Assembly (NCBI GenBank): GCA_011051425.1
Contig: DRLF01000214.1
Location: 1 to 7,970 of the forward strand
From: Thiolapillus brandeum
GTDB lineage: Bacteria > Pseudomonadota > Gammaproteobacteria > Chromatiales > Chromatiaceae
Reading direction: 5' to 3'
Length of the DNA: 7,970 nt
Positions 1-6,001 of this stretch are shown piece after piece (within the stretch, counting starts at the first letter, position 1; every line of letters begins with the position of its first letter). A model generated the notes under the pieces. The model was not told where the DNA came from. It worked only from the letters and a program-made list of their open reading frames with translations, and ran no database searches. The position numbers and the translations under genes are program-made.

Positions 1-1887
1 AGCCGCAATGGTCATCTCGGGGAGTTCAAAACCGGCTTCGAACGGGCGGTCAGCGAGCTGGATGAAGATGATGCAATAATCCTGCCGTTCTACCTGCGCG
101 GCCTGTGGGGCAGCCGCTTCTCCCGCTCCAGCAGCCAGTTGCAGGAAAACCGCAACACCCGGCTGCGCAGCCAGATCATTGTGGCCTTTGGCAAACCCAT
201 GCCCATACATGCCACGGCGGTAGAGGTAAAACACTGTGTTTCGGAAATCTCCATCGATGCCTGGGAACAGCACACGAAGCACCTGGATCCCCTGGCGCTG
301 GCCTGGCTGAAAACAGCGAAAAAAAGAGGCTCGGCTATCGCCGTGGCGGAAGCGAGGGGAAAGCAGGCGCTTTCCTCCCTGCGCTTCATTGCCGGGGTTT
401 TCGCTTTTTCCAGACTGATGAAAAAGCGCAGCCCCGAACAGAATATCGGCCTGCTGATTCCCACGAGCACCGCAGGTCTGATGACCAATATGGCGGCACT
501 GTTGCTGGGAAAGACTGTAGTGAATCTGAACTACACGGCAAGCCTGCAGGCACTGCAAAGCAGCCTCGGCAAAGCAGATATCAGGAGCATCTACACCTCA
601 CGCCAGTTCATCAAAAAGCTGACGGCCCGCGGGCTGGACATGACACCCCTGTTTGCTCATGTGGATGTCTACTATCTCGAAGATCTGGCCGGAGAAATCA
701 GCACTGCGGGAAAACTCTGGTTGCTGGTTTGCGCCACGGTGTTGCCCGCACGCTGGTTATATATGCTGTATGGGCGCAGGATACCCATTGAGGCGCCGGC
801 GGCCATTCTCTTCTCCAGCGGCAGCGAAGGCGAACCCAAGGGCGTGGTGCTGAGCCAGCGCAATATCATGGCCAACATCCGCCAGGTGTCCGATGTACTG
901 GACACACAGGCCGATGACACCATCATGGCAACCCTGCCCCTGTTCCACGCCTTTGGACTGACGGTCACAGGGCTGATGCCTCTGGTGGAAGGCATCCCAG
1001 CGGTCTGCCATCCCGATCCTACCGATACGCCAGCCATCGCCAAGGGCATTGCCACATACAATGCCACCATCCTATGCGCCACTTCCACTTTCCTGCGCCT
1101 GTTCACCGCCAACCGCCGGGTGCATCCCCTGATGCTGGCGTCCCTGCGCGTCGTGGTCGCGGGGGCTGAACGCCTGAACCCCGAGGTGCGTGATGCCTTC
1201 AAGATGAAGTTCAACAAGGAGATCTACGAGGGCTACGGTTCCACGGAAACCACGCCTGTCGCCAGCGTGAATATTCCCGACCGCCTCGATCTGAACACCT
1301 GGAAGGTACAGGTGGGCAACCGCCCCGGCACCGTGGGCATGGCGCTGCCCGGCAGCAGCTTCCGCATCGTCGATCCCGACAGCCTGCAGACACTGCCCGT
1401 GGGCAAGGATGGCCTGATCCTGTTCGGTGGGTGCCAGCTGATGCTCGGCTATCTCAAGGCGCCCGGGAAAACGGCCGAGGTCATCATCGAGCTGGATGGA
1501 CGGCGCTGGTACAGGACCGGCGATAAGGGCCACCTGGATGCCGACGGTTTTCTCACCATCGTCGACCGTTACTCACGCTTTGCCAAGATTGGCGGGGAGA
1601 TGATCAGCCTGGGCAGCATCGAAGGCAGCATCAGCGTGCTGCTTCCGGAAAACGTGGAAATCCTGACGACCACGGTCAGCGATGAGAAAAAGGGCGAGAA
1701 AGTGGTACTGCTGTTCAGTGGTGAGGTGGACGAGGCACAGATGAAATCACTGGTCAGCGATTCCGGCCTGAAGCCACTCATGCGTCCTTCTGTGATCATC
1801 AAGGTTGAGGCCATTCCAAAACTGGGCAGCGGCAAGAACGACTTTGGCGCTGCGAAAAAAATCGCCAGGGAGCATGCTGATTCATGA
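1..1887 (+). CDS. aas: Acyl-ACP synthetase / 2-acyl-lysophospholipid acyltransferase (Aas-like), 3' part, 5' end outside window
   Basis: The frame is open from base 1, so this is the C-terminal 628 residues of a longer protein. Numbering here starts at the first visible codon. Residues 1-45 are the tail of a PlsC-type acyltransferase domain: SRNGHLGEFKTGF (1-13) is what normally follows the FPEG motif, and ILPFYLRGLWGS (27-38) is the last acyltransferase block. From about residue 130 onward lies an AMP-binding (ANL) domain: phosphate loop FSSGSEGEPKG (271-281), PLFHAFG (313-319), GYGSTET (411-417), RTGD (505-508), hinge and A8 loop (about 522-533), and the A10 lysine in GSGKND (K612). Known role of the family: activating a fatty acid onto ACP and re-acylating lysophospholipids at the inner membrane. 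Many gammaproteobacterial homologues carry an N-terminal MFS lysolipid flippase; whether this one does lies outside the window. The internal ATG at 139 falls inside the acyltransferase domain and is not the start. The stop overlaps the next gene's ATG as ATGA. Confidence 0.9.
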   Translation, partial: SRNGHLGEFKTGFERAVSELDEDDAIILPFYLRGLWGSRFSRSSSQLQENRNTRLRSQIIVAFGKPMPIHATAVEVKHCVSEISIDAWEQHTKHLDPLALAWLKTAKKRGSAIAVAEARGKQALSSLRFIAGVFAFSRLMKKRSPEQNIGLLIPTSTAGLMTNMAALLLGKTVVNLNYTASLQALQSSLGKADIRSIYTSRQFIKKLTARGLDMTPLFAHVDVYYLEDLAGEISTAGKLWLLVCATVLPARWLYMLYGRRIPIEAPAAILFSSGSEGEPKGVVLSQRNIMANIRQVSDVLDTQADDTIMATLPLFHAFGLTVTGLMPLVEGIPAVCHPDPTDTPAIAKGIATYNATILCATSTFLRLFTANRRVHPLMLASLRVVVAGAERLNPEVRDAFKMKFNKEIYEGYGSTETTPVASVNIPDRLDLNTWKVQVGNRPGTVGMALPGSSFRIVDPDSLQTLPVGKDGLILFGGCQLMLGYLKAPGKTAEVIIELDGRRWYRTGDKGHLDADGFLTIVDRYSRFAKIGGEMISLGSIEGSISVLLPENVEILTTTVSDEKKGEKVVLLFSGEVDEAQMKSLVSDSGLKPLMRPSVIIKVEAIPKLGSGKNDFGAAKKIAREHADS

Positions 1888-2894
1888 AGACTGTCGATAC
1901 CCACACCCACCTGCTCAGCCGTGATGTTCGTTTCGACCGGCCTTTCGACAAGATCGCGGTGCGCTTCTTTGCCAGGAATCTCGGCGTGGATCCCGAAGCA
2001 CTGAAGGACAGACCCTGGGAAATCTACGTGCAGGCCATGGCGGAAGCCGTGCGCAATTCCACCTGCATCGAGAAGACCTGTCTGTTCGGCGTGGACAGCC
2101 GCGTGGATGCCAGGGGGCGGGAAACTCACCGCGACCGTACGGTTTGTGCCGGCAACAGCGACGTCATCGAAGTGGCCCACCGCTATCCCGACCAGTTCAT
2201 TCCCTTTTTCTCCATCAATCCCCTGCGCCCCGATGCCCTCGATCTTATCGACGAATACGTGGAAAAAGGCTGTGCGGGCGCCAAGTTCCTGCAGAATTAC
2301 TGGCAGGTGGACCTCAACGATGAAACACTCGTGCCCTACTACAGGAAACTGCGCGACCTGCGGCTTCCCCTCGTTGTTCATATCGGCAGTGAGTTCGCCA
2401 TCGAATCGAAAAAACAATTTGAAGGCAGCAACATGCTGCGCCTGCCGCTGCAAGCCGGTGTCACCGTGATTGCCGCACATATGGGCCTGGGACAGATTGG
2501 GCACTGGCGGGCCCCCTGGCGCAATCTTTCGCAAAATCCGGCATGGTTCGACCGGGATTACTTCCATATTCTGGAGATGCTCGAGGCACACGAGAACCTT
2601 TATGGCGATCTCTCCGCCATGCTCTTACCCTTGCGGGCGCGTGCACTGAAACATCTTGCCGGCCAGCAACAGGTGCATCACAAGCTTCTTTTTGGCACCG
2701 ACTACCCCGTGCCCTTCACTATCCGCTTCAACACCCACGGGCTGGGGCGGCAAGAGAAGAAGCGCATCGCCGGCATTCAGAATCCTTTCGACCGCTACGC
2801 TGCTGCGCTTCTGTCATTTTTTCCGGAAGACAATCCGCTGTACACTAACCATCAACGTATTCTGATGACCCCGCGTCCCCATGATCAGGATTAA
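1884..2894 (+). CDS. Amidohydrolase-family (amidohydrolase 2, ACMSD-like) metal-dependent hydrolase
   Basis: A 336-residue cytoplasmic protein without a signal peptide. It has the layout of an amidohydrolase TIM barrel of the PF04909/ACMSD-like type. The N-terminal strand VDTHTH gives the HxH metal pair (H7, H9). Further likely ligands or catalytic residues are H166 in VVHIGSE, H199 in AAHMG and D273 in LLFGTDYP, in the usual order; GAKFLQNYW (132-140) is the conserved strand carrying K134. The length is normal for the family. Members hydrolyse or decarboxylate varied small substrates, and the sequence does not reveal which. The start ATG lies within the aas stop (ATGA, 4 nt overlap), with a modest GGGAG about 11 nt upstream, so translational coupling to aas is likely. 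Its own 3' end overlaps the next gene by 14 nt. A lipid-related role is suggested only by position. Confidence 0.85.
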   Translation: MKTVDTHTHLLSRDVRFDRPFDKIAVRFFARNLGVDPEALKDRPWEIYVQAMAEAVRNSTCIEKTCLFGVDSRVDARGRETHRDRTVCAGNSDVIEVAHRYPDQFIPFFSINPLRPDALDLIDEYVEKGCAGAKFLQNYWQVDLNDETLVPYYRKLRDLRLPLVVHIGSEFAIESKKQFEGSNMLRLPLQAGVTVIAAHMGLGQIGHWRAPWRNLSQNPAWFDRDYFHILEMLEAHENLYGDLSAMLLPLRARALKHLAGQQQVHHKLLFGTDYPVPFTIRFNTHGLGRQEKKRIAGIQNPFDRYAAALLSFFPEDNPLYTNHQRILMTPRPHDQD

Positions 2895-3342
2895 ATCATT
2901 TCCCCGTGCAGGCATCTTGTTGTTGCTGGCAGGCTGTTGTTCCCTGGCAATGGGTGGTGACCTGAAACCCTTTCGCAGTGATGGCTGCAGTGACTTTCCC
3001 AACGGCACTTATCAGCAACGGAAACTGTGGCTGCGCTGCTGCTACCAGCATGACCTTTCCTACTGGCAGGGCGGTACAAAACTGCAGCGGCTGGTTGCCG
3101 ACCACGACCTGGAACAGTGCGTCCGTTCTGTTGGTGAGCCAGCCATCGCAAAGCTGATGCTGGCGGGTGTTCGTGTGGGTGGGAGTCCGTACTGGCCAAC
3201 CTATTTTCGCTGGGGATATGGCTGGCCCTATATGCGTGGATACAAAACGCTGAGTGCTGATGAACGGCGCCAGGTGGAGGCCATGCTCAAGCGCCAGGCG
3301 TCAGAACTGGCATCCATCCTGAAACACCCCACGAAAAGATAA
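2881..3342 (+). CDS. Small exported (probable lipoprotein) with phospholipase A2-like CCxxHD motif
   Basis: A 153-residue protein. The N-terminus has two to three basic residues, a Leu-rich core and LLAGC (lipobox with C19), so it is probably a lipoprotein; cleavage by signal peptidase I after AMG is an alternative. The mature part begins with DGCSDFPNGT (34-43), then WLRCCYQHDLSYWQGGT (50-66). CCxxHD (C53, C54, H57, D58) matches the core of secreted phospholipase A2, where the His is catalytic and the Asp binds calcium. D74 or D76 could play the second Asp. The classical Cys after HD is absent. The second half holds an aromatic segment, SPYWPTYFRWGYGWPY (102-117), which I recall as conserved in an uncharacterised proteobacterial family, and a basic helical tail. 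No clear Shine-Dalgarno precedes the ATG, which lies inside the amidohydrolase 3' end, so coupled translation is likely. Phospholipase activity is inferred, not shown; calcium-loop identity is unclear. Confidence 0.75.
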   Translation: MIRIKSFPRAGILLLLAGCCSLAMGGDLKPFRSDGCSDFPNGTYQQRKLWLRCCYQHDLSYWQGGTKLQRLVADHDLEQCVRSVGEPAIAKLMLAGVRVGGSPYWPTYFRWGYGWPYMRGYKTLSADERRQVEAMLKRQASELASILKHPTKR

Positions 3343-3354
3343 GCTCCGTTTCCA

Positions 3355-4296
3355 TCAGGGTCTGAATACATCCAGATCCCTGGGAAACAGGATCTCTCCC
3401 TTGTAGTGCTTGCGGATCAGCTCCAGGTTTTCTTCTTTACGTCCGGCGCTGCGTTTCATCAGGTGTGTCAGCAGCAGTTTTTTCGCCCCGGCATCGGCAG
3501 CCAGTTTACCGATGTAGCTGGGTTTCATGTGAAGCAGTTGCCCGGCGACGGTTTCATCTTCCGGAATGGCGTTGTGTGCCACCAGAATATCCGAGCCCCT
3601 GGCCAAGTCCGGCATGGTATGGAAGCGCCCGCTCATGTCTCCCGTAAAGCTGATGACACAACCGGCCAGCTCAACGCGGTAACCCAGTGCAGGCAATACC
3701 GCGTGATGCACGGAAACAGCTTTCACGCGGATGTCGCGGTGCGCATAGACTTCGTGCTCATCCAGAAGTTTGTAGGACGAGGCCACGGTCTTGGGCAGGA
3801 TCTTGTAGCTGCTCCCCGCATCAGGGTCGATGAAGGAACTCATGTAGGGATACACGCCGGTATCCTTGCCGAAGAAGCGCAGGAGAAACTGGTCGGCGGA
3901 CGGGAGATACTCGTTGCCGCTGGGACCGATCAGCACGAGATCACGCTTTCTGTCGGTGAAAAAACCACCTTTGACATAGGCCGGAAAATCGGCGCTGTGG
4001 TCGATGTGAAAATGACTGAACAGAAACAGATCCAGATCTTGATAGCGCGCGCCCGAACGCTCGAAGTTCTGCACTGTGCCAGGCCCGGCATCGATCACCA
4101 CTCTGGCCCTGTCATCCAGCCACAGCAGATAGCCGGTGGAAGCCTGCCCGTCCCACAGTTCCGGCCCCCGGGTACCCAGCATCTGCAGTTTCACGCGTTC
4201 TGACTGACACTGGGCAGAACCTGTGGATGTGGACAACAATCCTGTCAGCAACAGCGCCATCACCAGGTAATTCTTGGTCATATTGTTCATTCGCAT
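3355..4296 (-). CDS. Exported metallo-beta-lactamase-fold hydrolase, RNase Z/arylsulfatase-like group
   Basis: A 313-residue protein with a Sec signal peptide: basic start, hydrophobic YLVMALLLTGLL (10-21), likely cleavage after TGSA (25-28). The mature part is an MBL fold. The first strands have LGTRGPE and a substrate-capping STGYLL; the metal motif is SHFHIDH (94-100; H95, H97, D99, H100), followed by H198 in SVHHAVLPALGYRVE, D220 in SFTGDMSG, H241 and the closing LTHL (H278). The GxxxP/GYR arrangement and HMKPSYIGKLAADAGAKK (256-273) resemble the RNase Z/AtsA-type subgroup. Export argues against tRNA processing; the substrate is unknown. The start at 4296 has AGGAGG 4 nt upstream; an in-frame ATG at 4290 has the same site 10 nt away and forms a classical ATGA with the upstream stop, so either may be used. 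It is the second gene of a - strand operon, and its 3' end is 12 nt from the convergent PLA2-like gene. Confidence 0.85.
   Translation of the reverse strand: MRMNNMTKNYLVMALLLTGLLSTSTGSAQCQSERVKLQMLGTRGPELWDGQASTGYLLWLDDRARVVIDAGPGTVQNFERSGARYQDLDLFLFSHFHIDHSADFPAYVKGGFFTDRKRDLVLIGPSGNEYLPSADQFLLRFFGKDTGVYPYMSSFIDPDAGSSYKILPKTVASSYKLLDEHEVYAHRDIRVKAVSVHHAVLPALGYRVELAGCVISFTGDMSGRFHTMPDLARGSDILVAHNAIPEDETVAGQLLHMKPSYIGKLAADAGAKKLLLTHLMKRSAGRKEENLELIRKHYKGEILFPRDLDVFRP
3356..3382. other. Imperfect hairpin at the convergent gene junction
   Basis: CAGGGTCTG (3356-3364) and CAGATCCCTG (3373-3382) form a 9-bp stem with one bulged T and an 8-nt loop. It sits at the last codons of the - strand MBL gene and 14 nt after the stop of the + strand PLA2-like gene. 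Neither side has a T tract, so it is not a standard intrinsic terminator. It could act as a weak bidirectional 3' end or be chance structure within coding sequence. Confidence 0.3.
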
Positions 4297-4988
4297 GGCA
4301 CCTCCTCAGCACCCCAACCGATGACCGTATCCATACCCGGATCCCAGTCCTCTCTTTCTATTTCGAAACCTGCCCTGTGCACCAGGAAGCATCTGTCCTT
4401 TTTGCCAAACTGGCTGAAGCGCATCACCCGTGCACCACCGTGGCCATCATACGCCTGTACACGGTAATTGTTACGCACCAGGGTGTTCGCAGAAAACGTT
4501 TCTGCCGAAACACCTTCCGGCAGCATTGGCGAAAAATGCTTTCTTTCATCCCACTCAGGCAATCGGTAATCCCGAACGGCCTGTTTGAGCCGGCTTGCAT
4601 CCATCCCTGCCGGTTCCGGCCTGCTTTCAGCAATGGCCTGTGGCTGGTCAGGCTGTCCGGGTTTTGACCGAGGTAGCGGATCGGCAGCTTTCGGGGGTTC
4701 ATGGGTGTTTACCGGAGCGATCCTGGGTTCCTGTCCCGGTGTTTCGGGTAATGCCGGAGCAGGCTCCGGAGCCGGCAGCAGGCGCCTCAGTTCCACCGCA
4801 ATGACAGGAGATGTTTCGATGGGTACAGGATATGTTGTTTGCAATCGAAGGGGGAACTGCAACATAACAAACAGGTGCAGCAGGCTGGCAAGTATCAGCC
4901 ACAGTGCAAAAGCTGGCAAAGCATCCTGTCTTGACGCTACGTCATCCATAGTCTCGTTATCACAAACCGGACTGAATCTATTAACCAT
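4287..4988 (-). CDS. Uncharacterised membrane-anchored protein with TonB-like layout (TM, Pro-rich stalk, C-terminal domain)
   Basis: Not recognised as a named family. The 233-residue protein has one hydrophobic segment (about 25-44, ALPAFALWLILASLLHLFVM), then a Pro/Glu/Ala-rich stretch (about 54-127) with repeated P-E-P and Q-P elements, and a C-terminal part (about 130-233) rich in charged and aromatic residues with two cysteines (C200, C232) that could form a disulfide in the periplasm. This is the architecture of TonB and related periplasm-spanning proteins, but I do not see a typical TonB C-terminal domain. The start at 4988 has no Shine-Dalgarno; the in-frame ATG at 4949 (Met14, MDDVAS) leaves a 13-residue shorter N-terminus, places the membrane helix close to the start and is equally likely. 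Its stop overlaps the MBL gene start, so the two products probably act in the same envelope process. Confidence 0.65.
   Translation of the reverse strand: MVNRFSPVCDNETMDDVASRQDALPAFALWLILASLLHLFVMLQFPLRLQTTYPVPIETSPVIAVELRRLLPAPEPAPALPETPGQEPRIAPVNTHEPPKAADPLPRSKPGQPDQPQAIAESRPEPAGMDASRLKQAVRDYRLPEWDERKHFSPMLPEGVSAETFSANTLVRNNYRVQAYDGHGGARVMRFSQFGKKDRCFLVHRAGFEIEREDWDPGMDTVIGWGAEEVPCE
4301..4306 (-). promoter_or_regulatory. Strong Shine-Dalgarno (AGGAGG) inside the upstream gene's last codons
   Basis: AGGAGG on the - strand lies within the final codons of the TonB-like gene. It serves the MBL gene from either ATG 4296 (4-nt spacer) or ATG 4290 (10-nt spacer). Its position inside the upstream coding sequence supports coupled translation of the pair. 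Confidence 0.7.
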
Positions 4989-5002
4989 AGTTTGACCGGC
5001 AA
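4975..5002 (-). promoter_or_regulatory. Weak candidate sigma70 promoter for the - strand operon
   Basis: On the - strand, TTGCCG (5002-4997) and TAGATT (4980-4975) are separated by 16 nt, each matching four of six consensus bases. If real, transcription would begin inside the annotated N-terminus and favour the ATG at 4949. Matches this weak occur by chance. Confidence 0.2.
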
Positions 5003-5014
5003 CAGCGGGCGCTG
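5003..5014. promoter_or_regulatory. Small palindrome in the divergent control region
   Basis: CAGCGGGCGCTG is an inverted repeat with 5-nt arms around a GG centre. It lies between the start of the - strand operon and the upstream repeats of the + strand promoter. It could be an operator half-site pair, but short GC-rich arms like these are often accidental. Confidence 0.2.
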
Positions 5015-5028
5015 GTTCCCTTGAGCAG

Positions 5029-5060
5029 TTCTTGAAACAACTTCACTTTCTTGGTGAAAC
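5029..5060 (+). promoter_or_regulatory. Direct repeats upstream of the Usp promoter (possible activator site)
   Basis: TTCTTGAAAC (5029-5038) is repeated as TTCTTGGTGAAAC (5048-5060), with starts 19 nt apart, roughly two helix turns. The second copy overlaps a short inverted repeat, TTCAC (5042-5046) and GTGAA (5054-5058). Relative to the start of transcription expected from the -10 box, the repeats span about -70 to -39, the usual place for an activator next to a weak -35. No regulator is identified. Confidence 0.3.
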
Positions 5061-5086
5061 GGACTGCAGCAATGCCCACAAGTTTC

Positions 5087-5092
5087 TATAAT
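5087..5092 (+). promoter_or_regulatory. Consensus -10 box (TATAAT) for the Usp-permease unit
   Basis: A perfect TATAAT lies 36 nt before the TTG start at 5129, giving a predicted leader of about 30 nt. The base positions for a -35 at 17-nt spacing (5064-5069, CTGCAG) match TTGACA poorly, so the promoter may need an activator. Its position argues against the upstream in-frame starts at 5051 and 5072, which would place the promoter inside the gene. Confidence 0.5.
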
Positions 5093-5115
5093 GTGGCCAC
5101 CCCTGCAACACGAAA

Positions 5116-5120
5116 CGGAG
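5116..5120 (+). promoter_or_regulatory. Ribosome binding site that sets a TTG start
   Basis: CGGAG ends 8 nt before TTG 5129. No comparable site precedes the in-frame TTG at 5051 or ATG at 5072. Together with the -10 box just upstream this makes TTG 5129 the preferred start. Confidence 0.65.
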
Positions 5121-5128
5121 TAACAGCA

Positions 5129-5989
5129 TTGTCCCAGGTAGACCAGTTTGAAAGCGTTTTCCGTTCGGCCTACAAGGCGGTCTTCACCTACAACCCGGTG
5201 AAACTACGCAGCATTCTCCTGGTTACCGATCTCGGTGGTCCAGATGCCCGGGCTTACCTGGACAAGATGAAAACCTTCATCGAACAGACCCGTGACGCCA
5301 GCCACTGTGACTATTTCCTCGTCCAGGGATCGGAATTCAGCACTACCGGTGACCTGCTCGACCTGATTCCCCGTTACCAGCCGGACCTGATATGCACCTA
5401 TCGCAACCTGCACAGCGGTGCCTGGCGTTTTCCCCATTCCCTGGGTGAACACCTCGATGTGCTGCTGCAGCGTACCGACATACCGGTCATGGTGCTGCCC
5501 CATCCCCAAGCCGGTTACCAGGCGGATCATGCCCTCCAGGACACTTCCGAAGTCATGGTGGTTACCGACATGCAGGCTGTCAATGATCCTCTCATCAATC
5601 ATGCTGTGGCATTCAGTCGTCCTTCAGGAAATCTCTACCTGACCCATGTGGAAGACATCTCGGTATTCGAACACTACATGGACGCCATCTCCAAGATCGA
5701 TGTCATCGATACCGACCTGGCGAGGGAACGTCTGCATGATCAATTGCTGAAAGAACCCGGTGACTACTTCGATTCCTGTTCCAGAGTGCTGAAAGCGCGT
5801 TTTCCGCAACTGAGCATACGTTCTCTGGTGAATTTTGGTGAACTGGTTGCCGAATACCGGCATCAGATAGAATCCCTGCAACTCGACCTTCTGGTGCTCA
5901 GCGCCAAGGACGAACGCCAGCATGCCATGCACAGTGTGGCCTATCCCCTGGCAGTGGAACTGCGCCAGATTCCCCTGCTGCTGCTGTAA
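5129..5989 (+). CDS. Tandem universal stress protein (UspA-like) family protein
   Basis: About 286 residues from the TTG at 5129 (312 if started at 5051). It shows two Usp-like alpha/beta halves. Half one (about 26-124) opens with LRSILLVTDLGG, contains YQPDLICTYRN and ends with TDIPVMVLP. Half two (about 141-286) opens with EVMVVTDMQ, has a helical stretch (about 175-225), then LDLLVLSAKDE (252-262) and ends with RQIPLLLL. The strand-loop-strand pattern and the closing 'IPV/IPL' strand are typical of Usp. The ATP-binding glycines (GxxG-9x-GS/T) are not evident in either half, so nucleotide binding may be lost. No signal peptide or membrane helix, so it is cytoplasmic. The permease follows after 12 nt; Usp domains often accompany or are fused to ion transporters, so regulation of that permease is a reasonable inference. 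The family call rests on pattern recognition at low sequence identity. Confidence 0.75.
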   Translation: MSQVDQFESVFRSAYKAVFTYNPVKLRSILLVTDLGGPDARAYLDKMKTFIEQTRDASHCDYFLVQGSEFSTTGDLLDLIPRYQPDLICTYRNLHSGAWRFPHSLGEHLDVLLQRTDIPVMVLPHPQAGYQADHALQDTSEVMVVTDMQAVNDPLINHAVAFSRPSGNLYLTHVEDISVFEHYMDAISKIDVIDTDLARERLHDQLLKEPGDYFDSCSRVLKARFPQLSIRSLVNFGELVAEYRHQIESLQLDLLVLSAKDERQHAMHSVAYPLAVELRQIPLLLL

Positions 5990-5995
5990 GGAAGG
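5987..5995 (+). promoter_or_regulatory. Shine-Dalgarno overlapping the Usp stop codon
   Basis: TAAGGAAGG contains the Usp stop and a good ribosome binding site 6 nt before ATG 6002. It rules out the in-frame TTG at 5996, which directly abuts it, and links translation of the two genes. Confidence 0.7.
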
Positions 5996-6001
5996 TTGAC
6001 T

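Noticed and set aside
105..791. 228-codon open frame on the + strand overlapping aas in another frame
   Set aside because: The aas frame is continuous with conserved motifs through this stretch; the alternative product is low-complexity and Arg/His/Gly-rich.
1569..2591. 340-codon open frame on the - strand opposite aas and the amidohydrolase
   Set aside because: It spans two well-supported + strand genes, shows no recognisable domain and has no plausible start context.
2818..2846. Possible promoter with TACACT (2841-2846) before the PLA2-like gene
   Set aside because: The -35 position (TTTTTC) matches only two of six bases and the site lies inside the amidohydrolase coding region; overlap with the upstream gene better explains expression.
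3406..4203. 265-codon open frame on the + strand opposite the MBL gene
   Set aside because: The opposite strand carries a full set of MBL metal motifs and a signal peptide; this frame shows no family features.
5996..5998. TTG as the start of the permease
   Set aside because: It directly abuts the Shine-Dalgarno sequence; the ATG at 6002 has correct spacing.
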